Positions 24,735-37,218 of a stretch of DNA of 64,000 bases are shown here, piece after piece (position 1 is the first letter of the stretch; every line of letters begins with the position of its first letter). Position numbers and translations under genes: made by a program. The stretch spans positions 62,001 to 126,000 of the forward strand of contig JAIWNF010000046.1 of NCBI GenBank assembly GCA_025093555.1. The letters run 5' to 3'. The notes under the pieces are model-generated. The model searched no databases. It was not told where the DNA came from and was given only the letters and a program-made list of their open reading frames with translations. The DNA is from Circinella umbellata. Its lineage: Eukaryota > Mucoromycota > Mucoromycetes > Mucorales > Lichtheimiaceae.

Positions 24735-25781
24735 ATGACCAAACCTACTCATATCAAAACCGAGAAATCCTCTACTACTACTGCCAAGTCCGCCAAGTCG
24801 ACTACCAGGAACAACAGTAACAACAAGAATAATAAAAAGAATGATAATGATAAGTCAATAATAAAAACTCTCTTACCCATTCAATTTGACATTGTCATTA
24901 GCAATGCCAATGAATCGTTCAACCAGGACGATTCGATGAAACGATTGATCAAGGAGTATCAGTTTTGCAGGAATTGCAAGAGAAGGCAGTGTGCGTTTTA
25001 GCCTTGCAGGCTGCTTCGTGGGCTCGTAAACACAAATACCAGGAAGAACTAGAGAGCGCGTGGACAATGATCAATTTCGCACCAAAAAATCCTACTGGGT
25101 ATCTTATTGTTGTAGGTCGGCGTTATATAGATCAAGGTTTACAAGAGCGAGCAATTGAAGTCTTTAATAAAGACCTAAATTCAGCCTCATCCAGCGACCC
25201 TAAGTACGAGTTACTCCAAGACGGTAAACTCCGGGCTCAAAAAAAATCCAAGCACCGAATCGATATTGTTAATTTATTACCATTCGATCTGACCAGCTCA
25301 ATCATGAAATGCGGTCGTTGACCCTGAAACCGTTACCGAATCTACTCTAGTGTCTAACAACTGGAATCAAAAATTGTTGAATACTCATAGTTGCCGACAA
25401 AAAATTGAGGTGTTTAAAAGAATGCAGGTAAAAGAAAATTACACTAGAAAAAACGGCAGTCTGATATAAAAAAAAAGCGTCATATTCAAAAGCTCATTTT
25501 GAGAACATTAATTAACATCGATATTATTATATCTTATATATATTTCTATTTAGTATTATGCTCCTTCTCCACTTGCCAACTATGGGAGATTCTGGATTTC
25601 TTTGCATGAAGACGCACTTGTTTTTTATAAAAAAACAAGGTACTGAAATTGCTCGAATCGCTCGTAGATTGGGTAGGACGCCCGGTGCTGCTTCAGCACG
25701 GTTCTCAATGATTTATCGTAGCTATCAAGGATATGGCGGTACCCGTCCTCCTTCCCGATTACCACTTCAGCGTCAAGAATA
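24735..25781 (+). pseudogene. dead TPR/F-box/Myb-like gene
   Basis: Starts MTKPTHIKTEK (an earlier in-frame ATG exists at 24651). The TPR-like part jumps frame near 24955 (VSVLQELQEKAV, NFAPKNPTGYLIVVGRRYID). The F-box (LLPFDLTSSIM) jumps again near 25313 (VVDPETVTESTLVSNNW). A consistent intron (donor CAG|GTAAAAG at about 25425, acceptor TTTAG before 25556) leads into YYAPSPLANYGRFWISLHED, a Myb/SANT-like half. After one further shift near 25655 comes IARIARRLGRTPGAASARF. The TPR/F-box part matches the intact gene at 58.7-60.9 kb, and the Myb part matches the last exon at 29.0-29.3 kb. At least three frame breaks indicate a pseudogene. Confidence 0.75.
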
Positions 25782-26518
25782 ACCTCAACATTTGGCTCGT
25801 TATTACTGTATTTTCTTTCTCACAATACTTTCTATATATTTACGCTTGTTTCCACGTATAATATATGTTTTTTTAAAAAAATTCCATTGACTAAACCCAT
25901 TGCCTTATATCTCTCCTACTTTGTGTCTTAACGAATATGTCTTGTTTCTGCTTTTCGTTTTCTCTCTTTCTTTCTTCTACGCATACTTATATACCCAATG
26001 TATACTTCGTTTGCATTCACCTGTATACTCTTATTTTTTTATATACATACCAAATGATAACAAGTAATCTAGTATCATATACTTGATTCCATGCGGGGGG
26101 TTTATTGCTGTATTATAATGATATTATATGAAGATTCTGTACCAGCTCAAAGCGGGCTCCTCCCTCTGTATTACTGTATTCATTCAATGCCAGATATTCT
26201 GTATCTGACACATAAAAATAATCTAATCATCACATCCATTGCCTAAATCTTAATGTAGTGATGTAGTGATTGACAAGTAGAGACATTCTAAATTTTTATT
26301 TGTCTTCAAACATGTTTGTTAAGCCTTAGAATAATTATCATAAAGTATGTATATGCTGCATTCAACAGAACTGGCAAAATCTGTTTTCTGTTCATTCTTT
26401 ATCGTCTTGAAAGAAAAAAGGAAGGTTGATTTGTTGTTGTTGTAATAATATATAATTAAAGGTTGTAATAAGTCTTTAGAATACGATGATGATTTAGGCA
26501 TTTACGATTTTCAATAAT
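25782..26518. other. intergenic
   Basis: AT-rich convergent spacer. No gene seen. Confidence 0.4.
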
Positions 26519-28115
26519 TTAATGTTGTGGAGTCAATACAGCTCGGTATCTGATCGAGTTATCTTCGTTATCTTTTATAGCTTTACTAATTCCTTCAGGT
26601 GTCTATGATATAGCAGCAAGAAAAAAAAACAAAGAGTTACAATAAGTTGCAAGAAAATAAAAAAAAAACCAAGAATAATAAAGTTATACTCTTACCATTG
26701 GATAATCCACAACAGCTGGTTTAATATTATGGCGTGCAGCAAATTCCAACATAAGATCTACAACATAACGACTACCATTTACAGAACCTCGAAGAGTTTT
26801 TTGATTTGCAATATTTGCTAAAACCTTTTCAATCACGATAGGTCCTTCAGGAATTCCGAGCATAAAGAGTTGTCCATTACTTTTATTTTAAGTTATACAT
26901 TATTTAGTTTCCATTATTTATAATTACATACGAAAACTAATCATGTTTCAGTTTTTAGTTTGATTGCTTATATGCATTTATTTAGAAAACTTACCTATCC
27001 AACAAATCCATATAATTGTCCCATTCAATATTAACGCTAACTGTGTTTAAGATATAATCGAATTTAGGTGCTGTTTCAATATATTCTGGTGTAAAATCTT
27101 TGGAACATAAGAATTCATGTGCACCAAATTTAAAAGCATCTTCTTTTTTAGACTGTTACGTAGTAAATATAATGTATTACGATTAATTTACTGCTCCTCA
27201 GAATATGATATGTTGTTCAACAACTACAGTGATAATAAATTAATAGCTTACTGGGGTATGAGAGATAGCAGTGACATGACATCCCCATGCACGAGCAAAT
27301 TGTAAACCAATATGGCCTAATCCACCAATACCAACAATGGCCACATGAGCTGTAGGAGGAACTTGAGCAATATGTAACGCAGTGAAAACTGTCAATCCAG
27401 CGCACATTAAGGGTGCGGCTTCTTGGGGTGTAAAACAATCTGGAATTGAATATATAAACCTAAATAATAAAAAGTAAACGAATAATTAAGATGTTCCCGT
27501 CTTTTCCCTTAATATCTATAATTTTTTTACTATAGACTATTTTGACATGACAGTTTTGATTCATTACTGCTATTTTATTATTTTTAAAAAAATTCCAGCT
27601 ATTCGGAATTACGTGTAACCGTAACAGTAAGAATTACTTACTTTGCTTTACAAACAACACTGTGGGCAAAACCGTTATTATTTCCTTCAGGAAATGAAAT
27701 ACGGTATGGACACATGCTATCATATCCAGATCTACATTTTTTACAGTCCAAACAAGCCTCTCTCAAAAACATCCAACTAATAATAATAATTATAAATCAA
27801 TAAAAGCTATAACATCTGAATGATCGTGTTTATTTTCAAAAGAAATCAAAATATTCACCCAACGATTTCACCTTTTTTATGTCCTCGAACACCTGCACCA
27901 ATATCAACGATTTCTCCAACAGGTTCATGACCAAGAACTACACCAGGTTTATCCATGAAAAGCATATCAGTATGACATACACCACCGGCTAATATTTTAA
28001 TATAAACTTCATCATCTTTTAATGGTGGAGTATCATAAGTAATTTTTTCAAATTCTCCTAGTTTATCAGTTGTAGCATATGCTGTGATTTTGTATCCGCC
28101 TTTTTCAGAAGACAT
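26519..28115 (-). CDS. zinc-dependent alcohol dehydrogenase (MDR family)
   Basis: Six exons (28115-27859, 27776-27642, 27459-27252, 27152-26995, 26879-26696, 26602-26519) give 341 aa, the usual MDR length. Catalytic zinc ligands are C47 (GGVCHTD), H63 with E64 (GHEPVGEIVDIG) and C150 (PLMCAGLTVF). The structural zinc set is C94, C97, C100, C108 (CLDCKKCRSGYDSMC). The Rossmann motif GIGGLGHIGLQFA lies at 174-186. It resembles the cinnamyl-alcohol-dehydrogenase-like group (yeast Adh6/7), which reduces aldehydes with NADPH. The cofactor choice here is inferred. Probably cytosolic. Confidence 0.92.
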
Positions 28116-29017
28116 ATTTGTTTCGATGTATATACAAAAAGAAAGAGGGAAAGTATAGAAAAAAAAAGTTGATGGGGAAAGTTGAAGAAGGGGGGGAAAT
28201 AAAATCTACATGGGGATTAACCGAAAAAACCGTAGCGGGGTTGTAAAAAGTCATAAAGATGCTGACGGTCTAGGAATGTAGTACAACAAGTACAATTGAG
28301 CGGGTTTGAGTATCTTTTTTCCATTTCCTGAGAACTCAAGATGTTCTAATATAGTAAAAACTAAACTAGGTATAGATAAATAGAGTCCATTTCAATAATA
28401 TCTTCTATATACTTGCCTTTTATTCATATCATTGTCGGAAATGGTGGTTAAGAATTCACTTTATTGCTTTACTTACGATTAATATTCTATACGCTTTCGA
28501 AAAAAAATGGATAAAGTCAGGTTTCCTACCTTGATGCCCTGCTGATTGACAATTAATTTAGAGCAAAAACTTATTTATACTTTTCTCTTCCTAAGAGAGC
28601 TTATGTAATGTACAGTATTGCTTTCATGTTTCAACAAGTGTCGATATAAAATAGCACTATATTAATATATCACATTATTTTTTTTATGTAATCATGTCCA
28701 TGGTCGTATATTGTTATTAAAAAGTAAGAAGGAAACTCAAAAAAGTATATTAATACAAATTAATATGGGTCTAATGTGGTCGTGTAGTTGTACAGTATAG
28801 ATGATGTCGTTATTGATTTATATAAAGGAATGAATTAATGTTTTAAATAAGGGATAAGGGAAGTCGTTGGGAAGCATCAGTTTTTTGTGCTATTATATAC
28901 AGTGATGTTGACAATAGAAAAAAAAGGAAAAGAAGTATTGATATACATGAATGAGGTAATGTGTACTTGTTTTCCAATAGATGGAAGAGTGAGAAAGAAC
29001 TAGAAGAGAAAGAGTAT
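28116..29017. other. intergenic
   Basis: Promoter side of the dehydrogenase and 3' side of the next gene. Nothing else recognised. Confidence 0.4.
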
Positions 29018-30143
29018 TTAAGAGATTTCCCACCAGGAAGACAGAGGACGTGGAACACGAGTACCACCCTTATCAGATTTGTACATTTCATGTATTTGTC
29101 TGTACTTTTGTCTGCATCCACCTGATGATCGCAGTAGATATAAACAAATGGTATTCCACTGATCAGGAAGACGCCTGTAGAGCCAGACGAGCGCGTCTTG
29201 GTCTTCTTCAGTCCAGTACGTGTGCCAGTTCAGTAACTGGCTGGGATCTCGTGGGTGCTGTTTGAAAAAAAAAACAATCAATATTCGGTTTTTATAATAA
29301 TTAATGTTATGAGATTCGACAGAATATGTTTTTTTTGGTTACATACCGGTCGTTGTTTTGGCAGTGGTGGTAATGGGTAGTGCTTTGGTGTGGGGCGAAT
29401 GGATGTTGCTTCTTGCTTGATGAAATGGATAGAGTCGATAGTAATTTTGGAACCGATGCGGGCTAATCTGGTTTTGATGATTTGTGGGGAAATGCGGGCT
29501 GTGTGTGGTAAAGTGATTGATTCTAAAGTAGCGTGATTTTTGCGTATAAGGATTGAAAGAAAGTTGACAAGAAATTGTGGGGTGGGCGGTTTAATAAGGG
29601 GTTTTGTATTATATGCTTCTAATGCTGTTTATATAATATAAAATAAAAATAGAATAAAAAAGCAAACGGAAATATTTGTTAGTAGATGTATTATTATATA
29701 CAGTAAATTATATTATATTATGCACAAAAAAGAATAATTATCTATAACCAAATCTTATTATATTTACTTTGGGATTTAGGTGAAGTATAATAAGAAGCGA
29801 AGGTGATTGATTTAAAATGAGTGTCGGAGTGAGTGCGAGCCATACGGTTGAGGAAAAGTTGAAGATAATGACTACCGTATGGAAGAGTGAGATGATGGAC
29901 ATGGTGAATGATATGTGTTAGTTGTTGGCAAGGGTGAAGAAAATCTCCACCCGATAACTCGGTAACTATGATTTTTGACCAGCAGCTGTCGCAACGAAAA
30001 AGCTGTTGTGCCCACAGCTTTGAGACCAGAGTAGATTCAGCGACAGCTTCTGGAGGCAAGAAACCAAATATAATGCATATGACTTCTAGAGGAAAAAAAG
30101 TAAAGAAGTCAATATAACGAATGGTAGTTTTTAATGGCATCAT
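29018..30143 (-). CDS. F-box protein with C-terminal Myb/SANT-like domain
   Basis: Three exons (30143-29768, 29624-29347, 29257-29018) join in phase to 297 aa. Residues about 14-50 form an F-box (FFPLEVICIIFGFLPPEAV, then ESTLVSKLWAQQLF). The middle is unassigned, with some LRR-like hydrophobic spacing (TLESITLPHTARI). The last exon is a Myb/SANT-like helix bundle: NWHTYWTEEDQDALVWLY, W and I positions in the second helix, and CRQKYRQIHEMYKSDKGGTR. The predicted role is an SCF substrate adaptor that may also bind DNA or a chromatin partner, which is inference. It shares its 724-bp upstream region with divergent UBP6. Confidence 0.75.
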
Positions 30144-30866
30144 TGTTATTTAAAACGCGTTCGGGAATAGTTTTGAACAAAAAATAAAAGTAGTGAAGAG
30201 CAGAAAAAAGAAAAGCTTTTTGATTGTAAAAAAAAGCTTTTTGTAAACTGTTTTTTATTTACAGTTACACCATAATTTTATGTTCCACATTCCAATAGGG
30301 TTATTTGATTTGCACGCTTGTTATTTCTTTTAAACACAAGTACATCCCTTATCAACTTTTAGAAGGCTTAAAAGTAATAAAGAATCTTGATAAGTGTCAA
30401 CAACAAATTAAAATAAAAGAATGAAGTCTTTATGGTATCACATAAAAGTATCTAATTCGAGATTTCGCAGTTATGTATAATGATAGTCAGTTTGGATGAG
30501 TAAAATATACTTTATAGTAGATTCAATTCTCTCTGCCACTTTGAGTTTTCATTATGTAACTGTCAAAATTTTCAAAAGACAATGCCATATAACATATATG
30601 AGCTTTTTATGTAACAATACGATAATCTAAACCATTACACTATGGAAATAAACCATTACTATATTAATTATGACGTAAAAGAATACTCTGGAAGAAAAGT
30701 CTGAAGAACTAAATAATAGGCACTTCTTTTTTTTTGGAAGAGCGATTCTATAAGCCAATGCATACAATCAATTGCGGCGATCCAAATGTTAACTACAAAG
30801 GAAGAAGAAGGCTGACTTACGCGTCTTCTCTTTTTTTTTTAATATACACACATAAAAAAAGACGCA
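30144..30866. promoter_or_regulatory. bidirectional promoter region
   Basis: Divergent spacer between the F-box/Myb gene and UBP6, with T-runs near both starts. No separate gene seen, and no specific sites can be assigned. Confidence 0.35.
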
Positions 30867-33393
30867 ATGCCTATTGTTAAAGTTAACGTCAAGTGGAGTG
30901 GAAAGAAGTTTGATAATATTGAACTTGGTAAATATAAGGACCGAAAACATACTTGTTGATTAAATAAATATGTATATATGCACATCGGGTTCTTTGACTA
31001 ACTAGAAAAAAATACACATGGCAATAATAAGATACGGACGAAAGCCCTGAGCTTTTCAAGAGTCAAATTTATTCCCAAACTGGTGTTCCACCCGAACGTC
31101 AAAAGATCATGGTTAAAGGTGGTATGCTCAAGGTAAAGTTAATATCTATTTGTATTATTGTACCGGTTTTTTCTTTGATTGAGGTTTGATTATTGATCTA
31201 TTGAGGTGATGGGGGGTGATCACATCTTGTTTTAATTTAGGACACGACCGATCTTAATAAATTAGGACTCAAAGACGTAAGCAAAAAGAAAAAGAAAGAG
31301 TTTTTATTCTCAATTGAGCAAATGAACAAATGAAAATAATGGGGATGTAAAGAAAAGGTTATCGAGGTAAATAAACTCACCCTACATACTCTATGTTTTA
31401 TTTTAGGGCCAAACTTTAATGATGATGGGGACAGCAGGTGAACTTCCAAAAGCACCAGAAAAACCTACACAATTCATTGAAGATATGACTGACGCTGAGA
31501 GAGCTGAAGCTGTACGTGTTGTATTTATATATAATTGGTTTGGAAAAGTAGACAATAAGAAACATATAATTTAACATTTTATCACTATTCTTATTATTAT
31601 GATTAGCTTGATATTCCTGCTGGTTTAGAAAACCTTGGTAACACTTGTTATATGGTAATAATAAAAATGAAGCCGATTATTGTGAGAAAGAAAGGGTAAA
31701 GATTTAAGGAACTAAATATAAACTATCTGTTTAGAATTCGACTCTTCAGTGTCTTCGCGTCATGCCAGAATTACATACTGCTTTGGACAAGTAAGGATGA
31801 ATAAAATAGTAATAGTTTTTTTTTATAAAAGAGAAAAAAAAGGTACGATTTACTGATTTAAAATTTCTTTTGAAATAAAATTTAGGTACGAAGGTGGACT
31901 CGCTAATGTGGATAATCGAGGCAATTTAACAGCAAGCTTGAGAAATTTGTTTAAGGATTTGGGACGTAACAGTGAAGGATTCCCTCCATTAGTTTTTTGG
32001 CAGGTATGTAGAGAAAAAATTCGGAATCAAAAATCTGCAGAAGAGAGATTGAAAAGAATGTTTTGTGTAGGAGGGTGTTTTGGTGAACTCACCTTATAAT
32101 GATATTTATAGATGCTTCGTCAAGTATTCCCACAATTCTCTCAAACTGGTCAAGGAGGTGCTCCTATGCAGCAAGATGCTGAAGAATGCTGGAGTGAACT
32201 GGTTTCTGTATTAAAGGCCAAGTTACCTAAAGATGATACAACAGGTCATAACTTCATTGAACAGTACATGACTGGTGAAATTCAATCAGAGTACGTTTGC
32301 AAATTATCATATTATCGTTTTTATTATTCTTATGTCATAGTTTACATGACTAACGAGAATGTATACTTTGTGATTTATTTATTAGATTAAAATGTGTTGA
32401 AGCTCCTGAAGAAGAAAAAGTAATTACTCAAGAACCATTCTCTAAATTGAGCTGTCATATTTCTAAAGATACAAATTATATGGGAACTGGTATTAAAGAA
32501 TCTCTTACTGAAGAGCTTGAAAAAAATTCACCAACCTTGGATCGTACTGCTAAATATGAACGTGTATCACGTGTGAGTCGATTACCCCAATATTTACCTA
32601 TTCAATTTATTCGATTCTTCTGGAAGCCACAAGAACGTATTCGTGCCAAAATTTTACGTCGAGTCAAATTCCCATTAAATTTTGATGCCACTGAGTTGTG
32701 TACACCTGAATTGCAAAATAAATATAGTAAGGCTAAAATGAAGCTTAAGGAATTGGATGATAACAAGGAACAAAAAAGACGTGAAGAAAAACGACGTAAA
32801 ATTGATCAAGAAATTGCCGGCGCATCAGGAGGCTCATCTTCAACGGATATGGATACTTCGGAAGACAAGGTAGATTGGTCCGAGTTTTTGGACCCAGAAT
32901 TGTTGAAAGATGTTGGAGGTAATCCTACAGGTCAATATGAATTGTGTGCTGTATTGACTCATGTGGGTCGATCTGCTGATTCAGGTAATATATAAGGGTT
33001 TTTTTTGTGTGGATAGTATAATAAATGTTGCTAACTATATTTTCTTTGGTAGGTCATTATATTGGCTGGGTCAAAAAAGGAGAAGGTAAGAACTGATCAT
33101 ACAAATATGTGTGGGGTATACATGTGCAATTAGCTAATATGGATGGATTTTTCTAGATGAGTGGCACAAATTCGATGATGACAAGGTTTCAGTTGTCAAA
33201 GATGCAGATATTGAACGATTGGATGGTGGAGGTAAGAAATAAAAAAAAACATACTCAAACCACTTTCCACATATATATATATATAGATTTAAGAACAAGC
33301 TGAGATATATATACTTATCATCCTTTGTGCATATTTATAGGTGACTGGCACACAGCTTATATTGTATTATATAGAGCAAAGCGTCTCGAGTAA
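30867..33393 (+). CDS. UBP6: ubiquitin carboxyl-terminal hydrolase Ubp6/USP14
   Basis: Twelve exons (30867-30927, 31032-31132, 31241-31276, 31407-31511, 31607-31654, 31735-31790, 31886-32003, 32112-32290, 32386-32984, 33053-33085, 33157-33231, 33341-33393) join to 487 aa, close to human USP14 (494). Residues 1-75 are a ubiquitin-like domain that docks on the proteasome. The USP domain starts at about 102. The catalytic triad is C115 (GLENLGNTCYMNSTLQC), H436 (GHYIGWVKK) and the Asp in the DEWHKFDDDKVS block. It removes ubiquitin from substrates at the 26S proteasome. The exon density is the highest in the window. Confidence 0.95.
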
Positions 33394-33611
33394 TATACAT
33401 ATATAATTATATATCATAATAACAATATAATTTTTTCTTTTATCTTAATGCTTTAAAAAATGGATAAAAAAAATGAAAAATAAGATACAAAAAAAGAAGG
33501 TTCTTTTTTTTGGGAGTGAGGCGTTTTTTCAGGTGTATGTGAGCTGTTTGATTGTATATAAAATGTTGAAGAAAGGGAGAATGATGATGATATGGAAAAC
33601 TATTTAATGAT

Positions 33612-35311
33612 TTAAACGGACAATTCAGCCTTTGTTCGTTCCTTGAGAACATCAGCATATGGAGCCAATGCAGGCTCAACATGCTTGGTAACAAAGCTAT
33701 CAACTTGTTCAGGTGCACGACCGATAAATGTGGAAGGATCCAACAACTGGGGAAGCTATATTTATAAAAAAAATATGAGTTTTTTACTGTTTCTATCTCT
33801 CATTTCTGCTACTGTTATCATTTCATTTCATGGTTATACACTTTACCTCATCCCAAATAGGCTTGAAATAATCAGTCTTCTTGATACGTTCAATCAAATC
33901 GTTTTCACCACCTTCCATCTTAACAACATGAGCAGCTTGGTGGGACAAGACACGGATTTCTTCGTGACATTCTTGACGATCACCGCCCTTCTTGACCATG
34001 GCCATAATGATGTTTTCAGTGGCCATAAATGGCAATTCTTGATTGATACGACGTTCAATAACCTTGGGGTAGACGACCATACCTTCGGAAATGTTTTGCA
34101 AAAGAGTCAACAAGATATCAGTGGTCAAGAAGGCTTCGGGCAAAGAAATACGACGGATGGCACTATCATCCAAAGTACGTTCTAACCATTGAACTGCAGA
34201 TGTGTGCAAAGCATCATTAACAAGAACCATCAAATGGCGAGAGAGCGAGCAAACACGTTCGGAACGCATGGGGTTACGCTTGTAAGCCATAGCGGAACTT
34301 CCGATTTGATCCTTTTCAAAAGGTTCTTCAATTTCCTTCAAGTTAGCCAATAAACGAATATCAGTGGCCATCTTGTGAGCAGTAGCTCCGAATCCAGACA
34401 ATGGGTTCAAGACATCAATATCGATCTTGCGAGCATAGGTTTGACCACAGACTGGGTAAGCTTCAGAAAATCCAGATAATTCGGTAACCAATTGATCTAA
34501 TTGTTCAACCTTATCGTGATCACCGTTGAAAAGAGCCATGAAAGAGGCCTGGGTACCTGTGGTACCCTTGACACCACGTAATTTCAAATCGTTACGTGCG
34601 CGCTCAAAGTTGCGCAAATCCCACAAAAGTTCTTGAATCCACAAAGTGGCACGCTTACCAACAGTAACCAATTGGGCAGGTTGGAAATGAGTGAAACCAA
34701 GAGTGGGCAAATCGCGGTAAGCTTTGGCAAATTGGGTCAAAATATCAATAACATGAACAAGTTTCTTGATGACGATATCATAAGCATCACGCAAAATAAT
34801 CAAATCACCGTTGTCTATTATTATTATTATTTATAAAGAAAAAAGTATACGCTTATTAGTTCTGATTTTTTTTAAAAAGGCAGTTGACTTTGCTTTTAAG
34901 AAGGGCAAAAAAGAAAAAAAAGGAAGGTAGATATATGTGTAATAGAAAACAATAGTGTGATCGATCATATTATTATTTACCAGTAACATAACAAGAAGTA
35001 GCACCCAAGTGAATAATACCAGCTGCAGCAGGAGCAACTTGACCAAAGGCATGAACGTGAGCCATAACATCGTGACGACGCTTCTTTTCTTCAGCAGCAG
35101 CAACTTCATAGTCAATGTTGTCAATGTTGGCGCGCATTTGTTCAATGCCTTCGTCAGTAATATCACTCAAACCGAGACGTTGCTCAGCAATGGCAAGGTT
35201 GAGCCAAAGCTTACGCCAAGTAGAATAGCGCTTATCCTCGGAAAAGTTATAAGCCATTTCCTTGGAGGCATAACGTGAAGTCAATGGAGATTGATACTTG
35301 GCGTGTGACAT
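33612..35311 (-). CDS. ADE13: adenylosuccinate lyase
   Basis: Three exons (35311-34981, 34814-33847, 33755-33612) give 480 aa, like yeast Ade13 (482). The fumarate-lyase signature [15 protein letters not shown] holds the catalytic Ser loop. Other active-site blocks are [28 protein letters not shown] and [12 protein letters not shown]. The enzyme splits SAICAR to AICAR and adenylosuccinate to AMP, both with fumarate release (purine synthesis, cytosol). It converges with UBP6, with 218 bp between the stops. Confidence 0.97.
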
Positions 35312-35466
35312 ATTTTATATATGTATATATTATATAAAGTGGGTAAAGAAAAAAGAAGTACAAAGAAGAGAAATGTAAGCGCGAAATATGAATAGTAGTG
35401 TTTGATGCAAAGGCGGAGTGGCTTGTTTTTTTCCATTTTTGATCATCAGCATCTCTTTTCTTGGAC

Positions 35467-35635
35467 TCAGTCCTCCTCGATCTCTGGAGCTGGGTGTTTC
35501 TCTCGTGCTTGACGCATTTCGTCTGGGTACTTTTGTTCCAGTTTAATATTTATTTTTCTGTTAAGCATACAAAATAATAATAATTGCACTTTGTTAATAC
35601 AAAAGGTTTATATGATAACCAACAACAAACTTCAT
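35467..35635 (-). CDS. possible micro-gene or terminal exon (31 aa)
   Basis: A coding-like segment (35557-35467) ends KLEQKYPDEMRQAREKHP followed by APEIEED and a stop. It is preceded by a good acceptor (TTAACAG). An ATG at 35635-35633 plus a GTTTGT donor would make MKKINIKLEQ onward. GTTTGT is also used as a donor in the nucleoporin gene. Alternatively it is the last exon of a longer, unseen transcript. The charged composition differs strongly from the surrounding AT-rich spacer. Family not recognised. Confidence 0.3.
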
Positions 35636-35707
35636 CTTTGGTTGCTATGGTGATATATGTGCTTTCCCCCTCCTCTTGCTTTCTCAAAGACCCCAATTCT
35701 TTTTCTT

Positions 35708-36053
35708 TTACCGAAGTTTAGCAAATACACTATCTAAATCTCTTTTCATCTCTTTAAGCATGATAGTATGCGATTCAAAGTGTTTATTAATATTTTGGTA
35801 TCGAGCTTTACTGAATTCGTTAAATGCTTCTAGTCGATCGTGAGTCGATTGATAAATCGTTAGACTGCATAAAATATAATTAAAAGTCGTGTTAAAAAAA
35901 CAATAAGATCTAAGAGGCATCTTGACTATTTTTTTAAAAAAATTAAATAAAAAAAAGAAAATACCTTTCTGTCTGGTCTTGTTCCATTTTTTTTAAATCG
36001 GCATCATTAGAAGCATTAAGGAGTTCTTTTGCAACGTGTTGTGGCAGGCTCAT
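35708..36053 (-). CDS. KXD1: KxDL-domain protein
   Basis: Two exons (36053-35965, 35864-35708) give an 81-aa helical protein, MSLPQHVAKELLNASNDADL onward. The C-terminus EMKRDLDSVFAKLR carries the KxDL signature (K70-R-D-L73) that names the family. KXD1 proteins are small coiled-coil subunits of BORC/BLOC-1-type complexes acting on lysosome or endosome positioning (established in animals and yeast). The length is below yeast Kxd1 but similar to the core domain. Confidence 0.75.
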
Positions 36054-37218
36054 TATGAGAAATGAAAACAAAAAGTTATATGTTATAATGATAATAAGGA
36101 AAGTATATTGGCGGAAGCTCGGAACAAGGGGCCCGCGAAATTCCTTGTGTGACCTAGAAGCCCCGCAGCTAGGTTACACTAGCTATCAGCGAGAGAGGAG
36201 AAAAAGACAGATCTTCTTTCTCCCCCCTTCTTCCTCAGAATGGTATTTTAGTGAGGGTTAACACACACTCACAACTTTTTACCTGGTAATTATATGTTAC
36301 TAAAAAATACACATTGTTTCTAAAATGCGCGCGCTTTTTTTTTCTGTGACCCTGGACTTTTATAAACAATAAGATCATTCCACACATACATACTTCTCCA
36401 AACATTTCGTATAACCTAATTATTAAATATTTATACTGTTCCAATGTGGGGGGGGGGAAAGAAAGAATAAGAAAAGAATGGATTCCACTAGAAAAAGAAA
36501 CTAAAACATTATGGAATGTGTAACGGCCCTGTCTCTTTCTTTTCATCATCATTCTGGTTTCTCACAAAGCTTGTTTTCTAACTCTCTCTCTCTCTCACAC
36601 ACACACACTTTTATAAATGTATGGTACTGTGTTCGCATATCATTTGACGCCACAGGAAAAGTACAAATGGTTCTTATTAGGAGAGCACATTTAAGAAAAA
36701 AAAAGGATTTTTGTCATCATGGTTATTATTTATTATTATCAAGTTCTGTTTCTGGAAATGAATCCAATTTTATTTGTAATCACGAAATAATATCGATTAT
36801 ATATTGCATATATGATTGCATTAAATGTGTCAAAAGAAAAAAAACTATTGGTACATAGTTTTGGTTGAATAAAAAAAAGGGGGTATTTATTGCTTTGGGG
36901 AATTATTGAGTATAGCGTAAAGAAAGGAAAGATAGAGAGCCCCGATAAAAAAAAGAATGGGGTTGTACAGGAAAAGAACGTTAAAAATACAAGCATCAAC
37001 ATCAAGAGCACCTATGAGGATCTTTTCTTTCTTTCTCCTTTTTTAATACTTAAAAAAATAATCTTTTGTCCTCTCTAACTTTTTTTTTATTTTCTTTCTT
37101 CTCTTTTCTTTTTTTTTCTTTACACCCCTCGTATAATAATAATCATTTTCCCTTCCCCTAATTTTGTTTTGTTTTTGCGTTTACTTTACTAATATATACA
37201 TATATAATTCTTAAAACA
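36054..37218. other. divergent intergenic region with microsatellite
   Basis: Upstream space of KXD1 and the F-box/LRR gene. It contains a CT/CA microsatellite at about 36580-36607, poly-pyrimidine stretches before 37219 and G- and C-runs. No gene seen. Confidence 0.45.

Noticed and set aside
33643..34185. 180-codon plus-strand frame
   Set aside because: Antisense to conserved adenylosuccinate lyase exons.
36511..36858. 115-codon plus-strand frame
   Set aside because: Spans a CT/CA microsatellite and poly(A) runs in the promoter region.
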